DNA of 38,177 nucleotides, taken from assembly GCA_946409645.1 (NCBI GenBank), contig CAMJXE010000020.1, positions 1 through 38,177 on the forward strand. The letters are read 5' to 3'. Source of the DNA: an uncultured Bacteroidales bacterium (GTDB lineage Bacteria; Bacteroidota; Bacteroidia; Bacteroidales; WCHB1-69). The position numbers were made by a program, and so were the translations under genes. The notes under the pieces were generated by a model. It made no database searches and was not told where the DNA came from. It worked only from the letters and a program-made list of their open reading frames with translations. Positions 7,701-14,535 of this stretch are shown piece by piece (the stretch's first letter is position 1; every line of letters starts with the position of its first letter).

Positions 7701-10554
7701 CGGAATCTGTGACCAATCTTCCATTTCCATAATCATCATAGTTTTGAATTGTCCTTGAAGTAGTTACTCCATCCATAACAATCGTGAATTGTTCTGGAAG
7801 ATAACGATTGTTATAGGTGAAATATTGTTTTTGGACAGATTTTATGGAGGAGTTGTTCATCCTTGAGTTTCTCTTTATTGAGTCTATCGTTGTTATAACA
7901 CCTCCTGAGGACAACGCATGTGTTGTATAATGGTAATCCGTCTGCGTTGTGAATTGGGGATAGAAGTCGTTTGCATTTTTAACAGTCTGTTGTTCATTGG
8001 TTTTGCGACCATACGGTAATCTCAGTTCAAGAGTTTTCGTAACTGTCATGTCTAAACAATTAGTATCATTTGTTTGGCAAACAAAGGGGTATCTCCTTTG
8101 GTTGTTGCTAAATGTCAAGCATAACGGCATATATCCGACAGACCTGAACAGCTGTCCATAGACGTAGGACTTCTGGCGCACAGGCATTATCAGATCTTGT
8201 ACCAAATGGTTTTCTCCTGTCATTATTTCAAAGAACAGTGAATCTGTGGCATGTCTGTTCCCGTCAGTAACAGAGGTGGCCAAAAAGCCCATTCGCTGCT
8301 GACGTTTGAAACTGTATGTCGGGCGCTCAAAAGAGTACCAAATCGTATTTGTTTGAGCAGTTGTCCCTAATGAGTTGGTCATACTTTCCACCACGTTGTA
8401 TTGGTATGGCAGGATGCTGATATGGGAAGCATACTTGTAATACAACCCGTAAATGTCATGATACATCCATCGCACGAACGAACCGTCTCCGGCTGTCACT
8501 TTCTGAACTTGAGGAACACGTTTGTCCATTTTGAATTCATACAATAGGATACCGTCATCTATGGAATTGATTGATTTTGAGGCGACCAAATCCATGTGGT
8601 AATCATTGTTGAAGTCTCCAAAAGTAAAATTATAATTATGAGTGAACTCATCTGTGGTAAGAACGATGGGTAATAGTGACGGAAAGATAGGATTTTGAAA
8701 ATAAACATTACCATTATAATAGCCATAACACAAATAACTGAGAGCCTTTATACCATCTGAAACTTGAGAAAAAGCAACCACATCATCATAACCGTCATTA
8801 TTGACATCCATGACAATTGGATGTAATAAAGAATTTGAGGTGGTGGCCATGAACGATTCGGTTGAAGGCACATAAGAATATGTTCTGCCATTTCCTAGAG
8901 CTATATGATAATTCCCATTTTGGTAAAGGATGTCAGAAATACCATCTCCATTGAAATCACCAGATGAAATAAAACTACCATTCAGATCTATTTCTGCAAT
9001 CAAAACGAATAATCCAATTTCTGGGTCAAATTTGTAAATTGTCAAATGTGTTCCTGTGGAAACAGCAAGTTCCATTTTTCCATCTCCATCATAATCCATC
9101 ACCTCCATCACACCTGACGCTACCGATTGAGTTTTGATATAGTCGGTAGAGGCGAATTTAATGAAAGTTCCATTCTGATAATAATACATTACCACAATTT
9201 GATGTTTCCCATTGCCTAAAAAATCGCCAGTCACGATGCCCCCATAGCCACTGGCATTGAATGGCTGAATGATATTATTCGATTGCATCGTTTGGTTTGT
9301 GGTGTCAACCAACAATCGGTTATCGTAGTAATGTTTGCATACGGTTACAATTTCACTGAAGCCGTCACCGTCAATATCCGCAGGAATACAACTTTTGATA
9401 TTCCAGGAAGTAGTGGTGCTGTAATAAAGACCGGACGGAACTATCACATTGTCTTGCATGAAAAAGGGGCTCCAACCGTTAACATTGTATTCAATAATGT
9501 CACAGAGACCGTCTTTGTTAAAATCAACCGCAATATGATTGACTCTGCCATGATAGTTTTGGACTGGAAATGACGTGGTGCTGATGTTATCATTCGGTGT
9601 GGAACCGTTCCACTCTATCACCGTCGGGTTCAGTTCCGACCCATCCGATCCCATAAGACCCACTTTGACCAACCGTTTCGGATAAGCCTCAGAATATGAG
9701 AACTGGTATTGGCGAACCATTTCATACCCCGATCCGTTTTTGTACTCTACGGTTATCGTACGTAACAGCTTTGTCTGCGGAATTTCATAGCCAGCCACGA
9801 ATGTGGAACCAATATGCGTATAAGTATCGTAGGCGAATGACACCCTTGCGTATGGATCCAAACCAGCAGCAGTGTTACCCGTGTAGTCAATATGGTCAAT
9901 CCACACCTCGCTGCCACTATATCCATAAGTAAACGTCATATAGTTACCGTTGATGTCTGTGATTTTGTTGACCATCCAACTAAAGACGCTGTTTCCCACT
10001 CGTTGTTTCGAATCTGCGGTGTTGCCGTATTCCATCACACTGCCATCGTCTCGATATACTGTAAAATGGTCGGGACCATTACCAAAAGCCCCGTATGAAT
10101 ATATTTTCGAAAAATCCTCAAATTCGGGCCTGTAAAGTGCGTTGTTTTGGCCATAAAGCGCAGGATTACTGCATACCAACCGGTTTCCATCCAGCGCGAA
10201 CCGGTCACTGTAATCCAACATCACGGAGGAAGTACGTGAATCCAAAAACTGGTTCTGCCCTACCCGGGTGATGGCAGAAAGGCCGACCAAATCCCATTGG
10301 TTTCCCAAAATTCCAACATTTGCCATACTGTTATATATAACGCTTAAGTTCGGTTGAACACTCTGCGTGCCGGGCACAACCTCTATGGGTATATTATACA
10401 CGGCGGCACCCATGTTAGTTACGTCTGCATTACCGGGAATGGCGCCTATCGGTAATGTTGTGTTTTGTGCTTTCATCTGCACACTGATGATACAACAGAG
10501 TATTACTGTTGCCATTATGCTACAAAGATGTCTCATAATCGTCTTTTTTATCAC
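4720..10554 (-). CDS. Full-length SpvB/FG-GAP/YD-repeat Rhs toxin with HExxH tip
   Basis: A 1944-residue exported protein. The frame opens with GTG 10554, directly after the previous TAA; ATG 10536 (MRHLCSIM) is an equally good start and keeps the signal peptide. Domains by residue: signal ~1-30; SpvB-like N-terminal domain ~33-110; FG-GAP/VCBS calcium-type repeats (e.g. DFNKDGLCDI, DIDGDGFSEI, DFNGDGISDI) ~335-660; YD repeats ~960-1650; Rhs core end with HPDRLGS, GRLYDPVIARFFSPD and DPSGE ~1670-1739; variable tip 1740-1944. This order resembles fused TcB/TcC toxin-cage proteins, whose Rhs shell encloses the C-terminal toxin. The tip contains H1883-E-S-H-H1887 and a downstream E1908 (NPVREINA), consistent with a zinc metallopeptidase. 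No T9SS sorting domain is present. Toxin activity is inferred. Confidence 0.5.
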   Translation of the reverse strand: MIKKTIMRHLCSIMATVILCCIISVQMKAQNTTLPIGAIPGNADVTNMGAAVYNIPIEVVPGTQSVQPNLSVIYNSMANVGILGNQWDLVGLSAITRVGQNQFLDSRTSSVMLDYSDRFALDGNRLVCSNPALYGQNNALYRPEFEDFSKIYSYGAFGNGPDHFTVYRDDGSVMEYGNTADSKQRVGNSVFSWMVNKITDINGNYMTFTYGYSGSEVWIDHIDYTGNTAAGLDPYARVSFAYDTYTHIGSTFVAGYEIPQTKLLRTITVEYKNGSGYEMVRQYQFSYSEAYPKRLVKVGLMGSDGSELNPTVIEWNGSTPNDNISTTSFPVQNYHGRVNHIAVDFNKDGLCDIIEYNVNGWSPFFMQDNVIVPSGLYYSTTTSWNIKSCIPADIDGDGFSEIVTVCKHYYDNRLLVDTTNQTMQSNNIIQPFNASGYGGIVTGDFLGNGKHQIVVMYYYQNGTFIKFASTDYIKTQSVASGVMEVMDYDGDGKMELAVSTGTHLTIYKFDPEIGLFVLIAEIDLNGSFISSGDFNGDGISDILYQNGNYHIALGNGRTYSYVPSTESFMATTSNSLLHPIVMDVNNDGYDDVVAFSQVSDGIKALSYLCYGYYNGNVYFQNPIFPSLLPIVLTTDEFTHNYNFTFGDFNNDYHMDLVASKSINSIDDGILLYEFKMDKRVPQVQKVTAGDGSFVRWMYHDIYGLYYKYASHISILPYQYNVVESMTNSLGTTAQTNTIWYSFERPTYSFKRQQRMGFLATSVTDGNRHATDSLFFEIMTGENHLVQDLIMPVRQKSYVYGQLFRSVGYMPLCLTFSNNQRRYPFVCQTNDTNCLDMTVTKTLELRLPYGRKTNEQQTVKNANDFYPQFTTQTDYHYTTHALSSGGVITTIDSIKRNSRMNNSSIKSVQKQYFTYNNRYLPEQFTIVMDGVTTSRTIQNYDDYGNGRLVTDSGDSCLAKSTTLSFDNTGRFCVYESSGSSFNISRTFSPQKGLLLSVTNENDLTTTYTYDVFDKLTAVHHPDGNTDTIRYGWYVYDEIPNAKYYSLTRMPGKSFDTERYFDLLGRNICTRENGFFTDTCYDIKGNVYRVSAPYIRGTSDANKIWHTFQYDQFGRTTSEVGPYSNVSYQYAGYTTTITDNLRQTASTRTTDAVGRVISVMDPGGTITFNYSHVLHDGRTATQTNVTTCGHTSQIIADASGNRLRIVEPNAGTVTCRFNAHNQPLQQTDANGNIIRFQYDEWGRLTRKTNITPSNAISEVFRYTYDHYNSSNRGNGKLYRVLGNDTLCDQYSYDTLSRHAQHIRHVDGTSYSETYAYNTYGQLATLTYPDGFATRFTYNGKGQLSQIDQGSNNNLIFHAKSYNLYGQPLKCRFGNGTATEYEYNSAGLLTRINTGKMAGSTPVKPPLVLMNTMSLNTLNTVPDVIIDDEIYTVDSSIQNFHYTYDNKGRLVQRDQKNSQYETFQYDNLDRLVSFAQGTFNGVSQTFNTVYDAQGNILSNTLAGTYSYDSNKPHAVTKVTPTTNFPNAISADSCETDYNVFNQPSRIREGDVEILLEYGHDGQREKAVFKRNGVVERTRYYISANYEKEVDATGVTTHYNYVYCATGLAAICVRRNGVDSMYYVHPDRLGSYTHITNANKQVIRNLHFDPWGNVKTDTDWRTFDSTTLSGFLAGTIRFSRGFTGHEHYADLKIINMNGRLYDPVIARFFSPDNFVQAPECTQSYNRYSYCLNNPLQWVDPSGELFGDYFDQYGKYLGSDGIDDGNVYIILNKNISWVLNNCSYQSDEHGVVFFDKYASNYASRPSEMSLSEDAIFKIVEHYNCTTLPLEKGDKTKDELLTTRTLEIDINNDGKIDLYKQKLLCNTMAWINNILSLDNYYNIRSSYDHESHHIETFIAMGGSAYVGVSNPVREINAINYQKNQINYQKTSEVFKKGIDLYYLEMLKQLK

Positions 10555-11001
10555 TTACTTCTTGATGATTTTCCATTTATCAGATATGCCATCACACGAA
10601 ATATCTAACAAATATACTCCTGGATTGAACCGAGAAAGGTCTATTAATGTGGAGGATGATTGTATTGTGCTTTCATCCATTAATTGTCCTGACACGGAAT
10701 AAAGCTTATAGTATCCATCCTTAACCGGATTATCGAATGATATCATGATGATTCCATTTGTGGGATTAGGATACACCTTTGCTCTGTTGGCCCCAAACAT
10801 TTCCTCATAATATCGGTCCTGCTCACTCTGGTTAACAAAATTTGTTGTTGAATCTGTTGGGTTAGAATACGCACTTTTGGCCACGATAACCTTCCTTAAC
10901 ACCCGATTTCCTGATTCATCATATTCGTAATTGCGAGGAATCGGATTTTGGGCGTAGGCCACAATTTGAATAAACAATAATGGTATTAGTAATTTCTTCA
11001 T
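10555..11001 (-). CDS. Small T9SS-sorted protein with a YD-like motif, partner gene of the Rhs toxin
   Basis: A 148-residue protein with signal peptide (to ~residue 17, YAQ), then the motif NYEYDESGNRVLRKV, which resembles a single YD repeat, and a C-terminal type A T9SS sorting domain (VYPNPTNG..., GVYLLDIS, ending KIIKK). The stop abuts the GTG of the Rhs gene, so the two are translated from one message. Since the Rhs protein itself has no sorting domain, this small protein might help bring it to the surface; that is inference. The alternative is a separate small surface protein. Confidence 0.5.
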   Translation of the reverse strand: MKKLLIPLLFIQIVAYAQNPIPRNYEYDESGNRVLRKVIVAKSAYSNPTDSTTNFVNQSEQDRYYEEMFGANRAKVYPNPTNGIIMISFDNPVKDGYYKLYSVSGQLMDESTIQSSSTLIDLSRFNPGVYLLDISCDGISDKWKIIKK

Positions 11002-11031
11002 TTTATGTTGTTTTTGATTGTTAATATTGTT

Positions 11032-11049
11032 CGGCCCGTTTCAGGGCCG
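11032..11049. repeat. Short perfect inverted repeat upstream of the Rhs operon pair
   Basis: CGGCCC and GGGCCG with a six-base loop sit between the MITE-like element and the ATG at 11001. There is no T-run after it on the minus strand, so it is not a convincing terminator. It could act in the leader RNA or be part of a small dispersed palindrome. Confidence 0.5.
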
Positions 11050-11053
11050 CCCC

Positions 11054-11158
11054 GTAGAGGGTGTGTCAAAAGTCCAAAAATCGGCATTTTTCGATTTGTA
11101 ACTATCTGATAATCAAATAGCAATTTTTGCCAAAACAGACTTATGACACACCCTCTAC
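11054..11158. mobile_element. MITE-like element, copy 1 (105 bases, 104 identical to 30835-30939)
   Basis: The left end GTAGAGGGTGTGTCAAAAGT and the reverse complement of the right end (GTAGAGGGTGTGTCATAAGT) differ at one of 20 positions. The interior has no coding capacity. The second copy differs by one base. Ends of this kind with a short core fit a non-autonomous transposable element; the parent transposase is not in the window and no clear target duplication is seen. It sits between the lipoprotein gene and the small T9SS gene, possibly separating their transcription. Confidence 0.5.
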
Positions 11159-11197
11159 ATCGCAACCCCGTGTCGTGTCGGCCGTTTTGTCTTTCCC

Positions 11198-11713
11198 CTA
11201 ATTGTTGCAATACGCCGCCTTGTCGCTGTAGAACAGCCCCGTGAACGTGAACTGGTGGGTCAAACTGTCACGATAGACTAACTGCGCCGGAATGTTAAGA
11301 TACGCTTGGTTTTCAGATGTGGCATCCAAAACGGTCAACGAACGGTCCGGCATGTTGAAGAAGTCCTCCGTGGTGAGACTCCACACCGTGTCCACCATCA
11401 CATTGAACGTTTCCCCCTTCGGCTGACCGCCAATGGGCCATATTCGTATCCTGACCAAACATGCATTTCCCCCTCCTTGACAATCAGCATGTCCCAATTC
11501 CCCATTAATATATATGCAACCATTACATTCACTAATGTCATGCCCCACGCTGTATGTAATCTCAATAGGTTTTCCGCTCTCTTTTGATGATGATTTCCCT
11601 ATGGTTGCATAATTATCCGAAGCCGGTCTGTTAAGGTTACTGACCGAAGTCTTGTCGCAGCCCGTTATCATAAGGGCTGCCATCATTAAAATAATCAGAA
11701 AGTTCTTTTTCAT
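11198..11713 (-). CDS. Putative lipoprotein
   Basis: A 171-residue protein with a lipoprotein signal peptide ending in the lipobox-like LMITGC (Cys19), so it should be lipidated and anchored in a membrane. The mature part has several cysteines (HDISECNGC, DCQGGGNAC) and a C-terminal beta-rich region (QFTFTGLFYSDKAAYC). No family recognised. It is the first gene leftward from the operator-like region and may lead the toxin locus, though the MITE-like element separates it from the next gene. Confidence 0.5.
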   Translation of the reverse strand: MKKNFLIILMMAALMITGCDKTSVSNLNRPASDNYATIGKSSSKESGKPIEITYSVGHDISECNGCIYINGELGHADCQGGGNACLVRIRIWPIGGQPKGETFNVMVDTVWSLTTEDFFNMPDRSLTVLDATSENQAYLNIPAQLVYRDSLTHQFTFTGLFYSDKAAYCNN

Positions 11714-11749
11714 ACGGCATTAAATTTTATTGCGTTAATAATTCTGGGT

Positions 11750-11757
11750 CAAATATA
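11750..11757 (-). promoter_or_regulatory. Bacteroidetes -7 box for the leftward lipoprotein/toxin locus
   Basis: CAAATATA on the plus strand reads TATATTTG on the minus strand, fitting TAnnTTTG, 36 bases upstream of the ATG at 11713. A CAAA (TTTG on the minus strand) at 11780-11783 could be the -33 element, with a slightly long gap of 22 bases. Confidence 0.5.
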
Positions 11758-11790
11758 ACCAATTCTTATACCAAAAACACAAAAACATGC

Positions 11791-11949
11791 ATGTCGGATT
11801 AAATTTTTTTCCTGAAAAAATAATGTCGGAATAAAACAGCCCATTTTTTAATGTTAAAATATTGGTAATGAATAAAATACCAGATGAGAATGAAATAAAA
11901 AAATGTCGGATTAAAATTGTCTGATTAAACATTTTCTTGTCGGTAGAAA
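11791..11949. promoter_or_regulatory. Cluster of ATGTCGGAWTAAA direct repeats, candidate operator
   Basis: Copies of a 13-base motif lie at 11791-11803 (ATGTCGGATTAAA), 11823-11835 (ATGTCGGAATAAA) and 11903-11915 (ATGTCGGATTAAA), with weaker copies at 11917-11929 (TTGTCTGATTAAA) and 11937-11949 (TTGTCGGTAGAAA). All have the same orientation. They fill the space between the leftward promoter at 11750 and the rightward one at 12005. Pairs of direct repeats are typical of LytTR-type binding sites, and a LytTR-like protein is encoded next door, so autoregulation and toxin-locus control are plausible. Binding is not shown. Confidence 0.5.
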
Positions 11950-12004
11950 AGCTCGTTTTGCCTCTGAAAATCGGGGAAATTTCGAGACATTTCAGAAAAA
12001 ATGC

Positions 12005-12012
12005 TAATTTTG
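12005..12012 (+). promoter_or_regulatory. Bacteroidetes -7 box for the membrane regulator gene
   Basis: TAATTTTG fits TAnnTTTG and lies 22 bases before the ATG at 12035. A TTCG at 11981-11984 is a fair -33 candidate with a 20-base gap. Confidence 0.5.
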
Positions 12013-12034
12013 CCGCATTAAGTAATACAGAATA

Positions 12035-12991
12035 ATGAACAAGTTTTTTCAAGCTCACAAGAAAGGTATCATCTTTTTTTTGAATTTGTTGTTTTGGCTG
12101 ATTACCACAGTTGTTTTTGTTAGGTTCTCTGCTATTCGACCTGTTTGTAATACTCACATTTATAAGGAGTTCGTTTGTGTGTTGATGATTCTCTGTGTCG
12201 TGCTAATCACACGTTGGATCACCATCCCTAACTTTTTTTCTTGTGGTCGGTTTGGCGCTTTTTGGTCGGTTTCTGTTTGTATGTTATTTGCAGCAACACT
12301 CTTTGAAGTCTTACTGATCCAACCTGAAATCACAGATAAAATTCATCTACATTATAATAGAACGAACTATTTATTAGCGATTTACATCTCTATCTTTCTC
12401 CGAGACTCCTGCTTTTTCGCTTGGTTTTTGGTTTTCAGACTATATACCCTCCAAAAGGATGCTTTTAGAACAAAACAACGGGCCTTGGTCATGGAGCATC
12501 AGTCGGTGCAGTTTTCCCTTCCCGACCAAAACGAAGCTTCCATACCGCTGGATCGCATTGTCTATATCCAGGAGACCGACCATATCACTCAGGTGCATTG
12601 CACGGAAGATAACTCCATCACCATCGTGGAACCGCTCTCCTATTGCAAAGAGATGATTCCCTCTTCGCTTTGGTCGGCTGAGGGCTCCGACAAAATGGTA
12701 TTTCACCAGCACCTTTCGGAGTTCATACAGTTAAACCAAAAGACCGAAATACGCGAGATAAAGACCGTTGCCCTGCTAAACAAACGCCAGTTCAAAATCT
12801 TTGAGATTATCCGTCAGAATCCGAACTGCAATACGACATTCATTACAGAATGCCTCGGCGGGAAAATCTCAAACCGCACGATAGAACGGGACATCTCCTC
12901 TTTACGTAGTAAAGGGGTAATCGATTATCAAGGCCAAAAGAAAGGCGGCGGGTACACCATCTGCCATAGCAGCGTGGTGGAGATAGACTGA
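12035..12991 (+). CDS. Membrane-anchored LytTR-like / winged-helix transcription regulator
   Basis: A 318-residue protein. Residues ~10-150 contain four hydrophobic helices with no signal peptide or extracytoplasmic domain. Residues ~165-235 resemble a LytTR DNA-binding domain (IPLDRIVYIQETDHITQVHC..., then a leucine-rich end), though the second half is diverged. Residues ~245-308 form a winged helix (LNKRQFKIFEIIRQNPNC, ISNRTIERDISSLRSKGVID, GGGYTI), similar to DeoR/HTH_11-type modules. Two DNA-binding-type modules on one membrane protein is an unusual architecture. It is divergent from the toxin locus and shares the repeat-filled intergenic region, which suggests it controls that locus. The signal sensed is unknown. 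Confidence 0.5.
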   Translation: MNKFFQAHKKGIIFFLNLLFWLITTVVFVRFSAIRPVCNTHIYKEFVCVLMILCVVLITRWITIPNFFSCGRFGAFWSVSVCMLFAATLFEVLLIQPEITDKIHLHYNRTNYLLAIYISIFLRDSCFFAWFLVFRLYTLQKDAFRTKQRALVMEHQSVQFSLPDQNEASIPLDRIVYIQETDHITQVHCTEDNSITIVEPLSYCKEMIPSSLWSAEGSDKMVFHQHLSEFIQLNQKTEIREIKTVALLNKRQFKIFEIIRQNPNCNTTFITECLGGKISNRTIERDISSLRSKGVIDYQGQKKGGGYTICHSSVVEID

Positions 12992-13107
12992 TACCGATAT
13001 TATCCCCGTTAAACTTTTTCCTCGTTAAAAAATCTAACGCCCAAAATAATGAACTAAAACCTATTCATAAAATTTTTCACCGAGTGCGTGGAGATTCATA
13101 AAAAGTG

Positions 13108-13115
13108 TATCTTTG
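13108..13115 (+). promoter_or_regulatory. Bacteroidetes -7 box for the ferredoxin gene
   Basis: TATCTTTG fits TAnnTTTG and lies 28 bases before the ATG at 13144. No good -33 element was found. Confidence 0.5.
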
Positions 13116-13143
13116 CCGCTCAATCAACAACCAAAAAAGTATT

Positions 13144-13314
13144 ATGGCTTACAAAATTAGTGAAGATCTTTGCGCCGCTTGCGGAACCTGCATCGGCGAA
13201 TGCCCTCAAGAGGCTATCTCTGAAGGCGCTGCTTACTCTATCAACCCTGATCTCTGCATCGAATGCGGTGCATGCGCAGACGTTTGTCCTTGCGAAGCTA
13301 TCAGCTTAGAGTAG
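13144..13314 (+). CDS. 2[4Fe-4S] ferredoxin
   Basis: A 56-residue protein with two clostridial-type cluster motifs, CAACGTCIGECP and CIECGACADVCP, each CxxCxxCxxxCP. It is a soluble low-potential electron carrier. The frame is open upstream, but ATG 13144 (MAYKISEDLC) is the usual start of this family and follows a good promoter and leader. A terminator follows, so it is a single-gene unit. It is a natural partner for the bifurcating hydrogenase at 32665-37213, where reduced ferredoxin is one of the two electron donors; that link is inferred from pathway knowledge. Confidence 0.5.
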   Translation: MAYKISEDLCAACGTCIGECPQEAISEGAAYSINPDLCIECGACADVCPCEAISLE

Positions 13315-13336
13315 TAGAATTCATTTTCTAACAACT

Positions 13337-13371
13337 AAAAAAGAGGCACGAATTCCGCGCCTCTTTTTTTT
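13337..13371 (+). terminator. Intrinsic terminator after the ferredoxin gene
   Basis: AAAGAGGC and GCCTCTTT form a stem around an 11-base loop, followed by a run of ten or more T. It lies 22 bases after the ferredoxin stop. Confidence 0.5.
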
Positions 13372-13373
13372 TT

Positions 13374-13420
13374 CATAGGGACGTATCGCATACGTCTCTA
13401 TCGCATACGTCCACCTATAG
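13374..13420. repeat. GACGTAT palindromic repeat
   Basis: GACGTAT-CGC-ATACGTC at 13380-13396 followed by another ATCGCATACGTCC, within outer CTATAG-like ends. It overlaps the 3' end of the small membrane protein gene. It resembles the other short GAGACGT-type palindromes scattered through this window. Confidence 0.5.
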
Positions 13421-13726
13421 TAGGAATTGTGCAGCTAAGAAGACAATGGCCCACGCGAATGAAACCCCGAGAATGCCACGCCCCGTTTTGTCGAATTTGA
13501 GCTTCAACAGATAATAGCGCAGGGTGAAAATGTTCGGAATCAGGGCTAAAAGAATGAATTTCGGAATCAGGTCCTTCGTAAGATTGGGATTTCTGATCAA
13601 CATTTGGGGATTGGCGTTCAGAATCAACGCGTAAATGCCATAAATGATGCCGAATAGAATCAAAGGAAGTAAGATACCTAAGATAATGCCAACGGCGTAT
13701 GAATCTCTTCTAAGTTTGTCCATCAT
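13415..13726 (-). CDS. Small membrane protein downstream of surE
   Basis: A 103-residue protein with hydrophobic segments at about residues 11-35, 54-70 and 84-103, so about three membrane helices. I know no function. Its ATG overlaps the surE stop as ATGA, so the two are translationally coupled, which is the only clue to its role. Confidence 0.5.
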   Translation of the reverse strand: MMDKLRRDSYAVGIILGILLPLILFGIIYGIYALILNANPQMLIRNPNLTKDLIPKFILLALIPNIFTLRYYLLKLKFDKTGRGILGVSFAWAIVFLAAQFLL

Positions 13727-14508
13727 TGTTCCAAGAATTTAAGTTTTTCAATGTATTGGTGCGCTGTCATGTCGAATTGCACTGGCTGCACGGAGATGTA
13801 ATTGTTTTGCAGTACCCCTTCGCAGGTGTCGTCCGACAACTCGTGGCGTTCCAAATGTCCAGCCAGCCAGTAATATTTGCGACCGAACGGATCGGTGTGC
13901 TCTTCCAAATCCTCGTGCCACACGCCATGACACTGGCGAGTCACTTTCACCCCCTTGATCTCCTCCATCGACACTTTCGGAACATTGATGTTGAGGCAGG
14001 TGTAAGGAGGAAGTCCCTTTTCCAGCACTTTTTCCACGATTGGGCGACCATAGTGCATAGCAGCAGTGAAATCTGCGTTTGCCGAATAGTCCTGCACGGA
14101 GAGTCCAATGGCTGGAATGTTATCGAAAGTGGCCTCAATGGCAGCCGCCATCGTGCCGGAGTAGATCAGACTGACGGAAGAATTGGAACCATGATTGATG
14201 CCCGAGAGCACCAAATCGATTTTTCGGTCGCGAAGCACCACCTTCTCGCCCAATTTCACGCAATCCACAGGCGTTCCGTTGGTTCGGTAATAGGCGATGC
14301 CGTCTTCGTTTTTATAGTTCATCAGACGAAGCGGTTCATTCATCGTGATGGCATGACCCATACCTGAGCGAGTCCGGTCGGGCACCACCACTACAATTTC
14401 TCCCAATGGCTTGGCCAATTCCACCATAGCCGCCAAACCTTTCGCTTCAAAACCATCGTCGTTGACAATCAGAATGAGAGGTCGTTCTTTATTCAATTCA
14501 CAATGCAT
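13723..14508 (-). CDS. surE: 5'/3'-nucleotidase SurE
   Basis: A 261-residue protein with the SurE signature: NDDG at residues 16-19, VVVPDRTRSGMGHAIT, TNGTPVDCVKLG and SGINHGSN. SurE is a divalent-metal phosphatase that removes phosphate from nucleoside 5'- and 3'-monophosphates. The two Asp of NDDG, a Ser in RSG and the Asn in INHG are the usual metal ligands and all are present. Length is typical. The start lies inside a repeated CATTGTGAATT sequence and gives a short N-terminal extension (MHCELNKERP), so the exact start is less sure. It lies 27 bases after the peptidase gene on the same strand. Confidence 0.5.
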   Translation of the reverse strand: MHCELNKERPLILIVNDDGFEAKGLAAMVELAKPLGEIVVVVPDRTRSGMGHAITMNEPLRLMNYKNEDGIAYYRTNGTPVDCVKLGEKVVLRDRKIDLVLSGINHGSNSSVSLIYSGTMAAAIEATFDNIPAIGLSVQDYSANADFTAAMHYGRPIVEKVLEKGLPPYTCLNINVPKVSMEEIKGVKVTRQCHGVWHEDLEEHTDPFGRKYYWLAGHLERHELSDDTCEGVLQNNYISVQPVQFDMTAHQYIEKLKFLEQ

Positions 14509-14535
14509 AATTCACAATGGCAGAAAGAAAGAGTT

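Noticed and set aside
10998..11210. 70-residue minus-strand frame over the MITE-like element
   Set aside because: It is produced by the non-coding repeat and has no signal, domain or ribosome site.
13088..13309. 73-residue frame overlapping the ferredoxin
   Set aside because: It is out of frame with the two CxxCxxCxxxCP motifs, which identify the real frame.
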